DNA of 5,495 nt. It comes from Firmicutes bacterium UBA6132. Its GTDB lineage: Bacteria > Bacillota_A > Clostridia > Tissierellales > Sedimentibacteraceae. This document shows positions 5,412-5,495 of the stretch, one piece after another. The stretch spans positions 1,081 to 6,575 of the forward strand of contig DIVM01000313.1 in NCBI GenBank assembly GCA_002435835.1, in the 5' to 3' direction. A program made the position numbers and the translations under genes. The notes beneath the pieces are model-generated. The model saw nothing but the letters and a program-made list of their open reading frames with translations, had not been told where the DNA came from and made no database searches. Every line of letters begins with the position of its first letter. Position 1 is the stretch's first letter.

Positions 5412-5495
5412 GGGCGACATCTTGACGGTGAAAGTCCGTTATGGGGCTTGGTAGTAGCAACCATTAGCCAAAGACAAGGGTGTCCATCGTGAGGT
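5412..5495 (+). mobile_element. 5' end of a group II intron (domain I), running off the window
   Basis: From about 5412 the sequence changes character: it is much more G/C-rich than the spacer before it. It has the look of bacterial group II intron domain I as I remember it: GACGGTGAAAGTCCGT (5424-5439), TTAGCCAAAGACAAGGGTGT (5464-5483) and CCATCGTGAGGT (5484-5495). Small stems can be drawn: ACGG/CCGT (5425-5428 with 5436-5439), TTGG/CCAA (5448-5451 with 5468-5471) and GACA/TGTC around AGGG (5473-5484). The 5' end may be GGGCG at 5412, against the usual GUGYG, so the exact boundary is uncertain. The reverse transcriptase/maturase would lie outside, on the + strand. Not checked by any search. 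Confidence 0.7.

Noticed and set aside
5204..5464. Minus-strand 86-codon open frame across the symporter 3' end and the intron start
   Set aside because: It spans two unrelated regions, the coding end of the symporter and structured intron RNA sequence, and resembles no family.

Overview
The window is AT-rich and reads like a chromosomal segment from a low-GC Gram-positive anaerobe of the Clostridia/Tissierellia type. The evidence is the A/T-biased codon use, strong GGGAGG/AAGGAG ribosome binding sites, and a run of peptide, amide and amino-acid metabolism genes all on the + strand. I cannot name the species from the sequence alone.

Layout. Positions <3-563 hold the C-terminal third of a RocB-like M20-family metallohydrolase whose start lies outside the window. 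A 129-bp AT-only spacer follows, with two imperfect 23-bp repeats 32 bp apart and a good promoter (TTTACA-17-TGAGATAAT). This drives a probable two-gene operon: an amidohydrolase-3 (YtcJ-like) enzyme at 693-2228 and, 12 bp later, a BTAD/SARP-type transcriptional regulator at 2241-3395. The regulator ends in what looks like a decayed AAA ATPase domain without a P-loop. A clear hairpin-plus-T7 terminator lies at 3489-3531.

The following spacer (3396-3783) has no convincing long gene. It carries a 24-bp direct repeat (one mismatch) flanking the terminator on both sides. At 3784 a strong ribosome binding site opens an 11-codon reading frame. One base further on in frame, this frame would continue to a stop that abuts the ATG of the next gene, so it is either a leader peptide or a frameshifted small protein. 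That next gene (3866-5365) is an intact AGCS-family sodium:amino-acid symporter, closest in motif style to the AlsT/YrbD branch.

From about 5412 to the window edge the sequence looks like the 5' end (domain I) of a group II intron, in the + direction; its reverse transcriptase gene would lie outside.

How the parts may work together (inference): the M20 hydrolase and the amidohydrolase would release amino acids or related amines from amide-type substrates, and the symporter would move an amino acid such as alanine, glycine or glutamine. The regulator would sense or control the set. A short motif, TACATTTAAA, occurs in the spacers before the amidohydrolase and before the symporter, which would fit a shared operator but is unproven.
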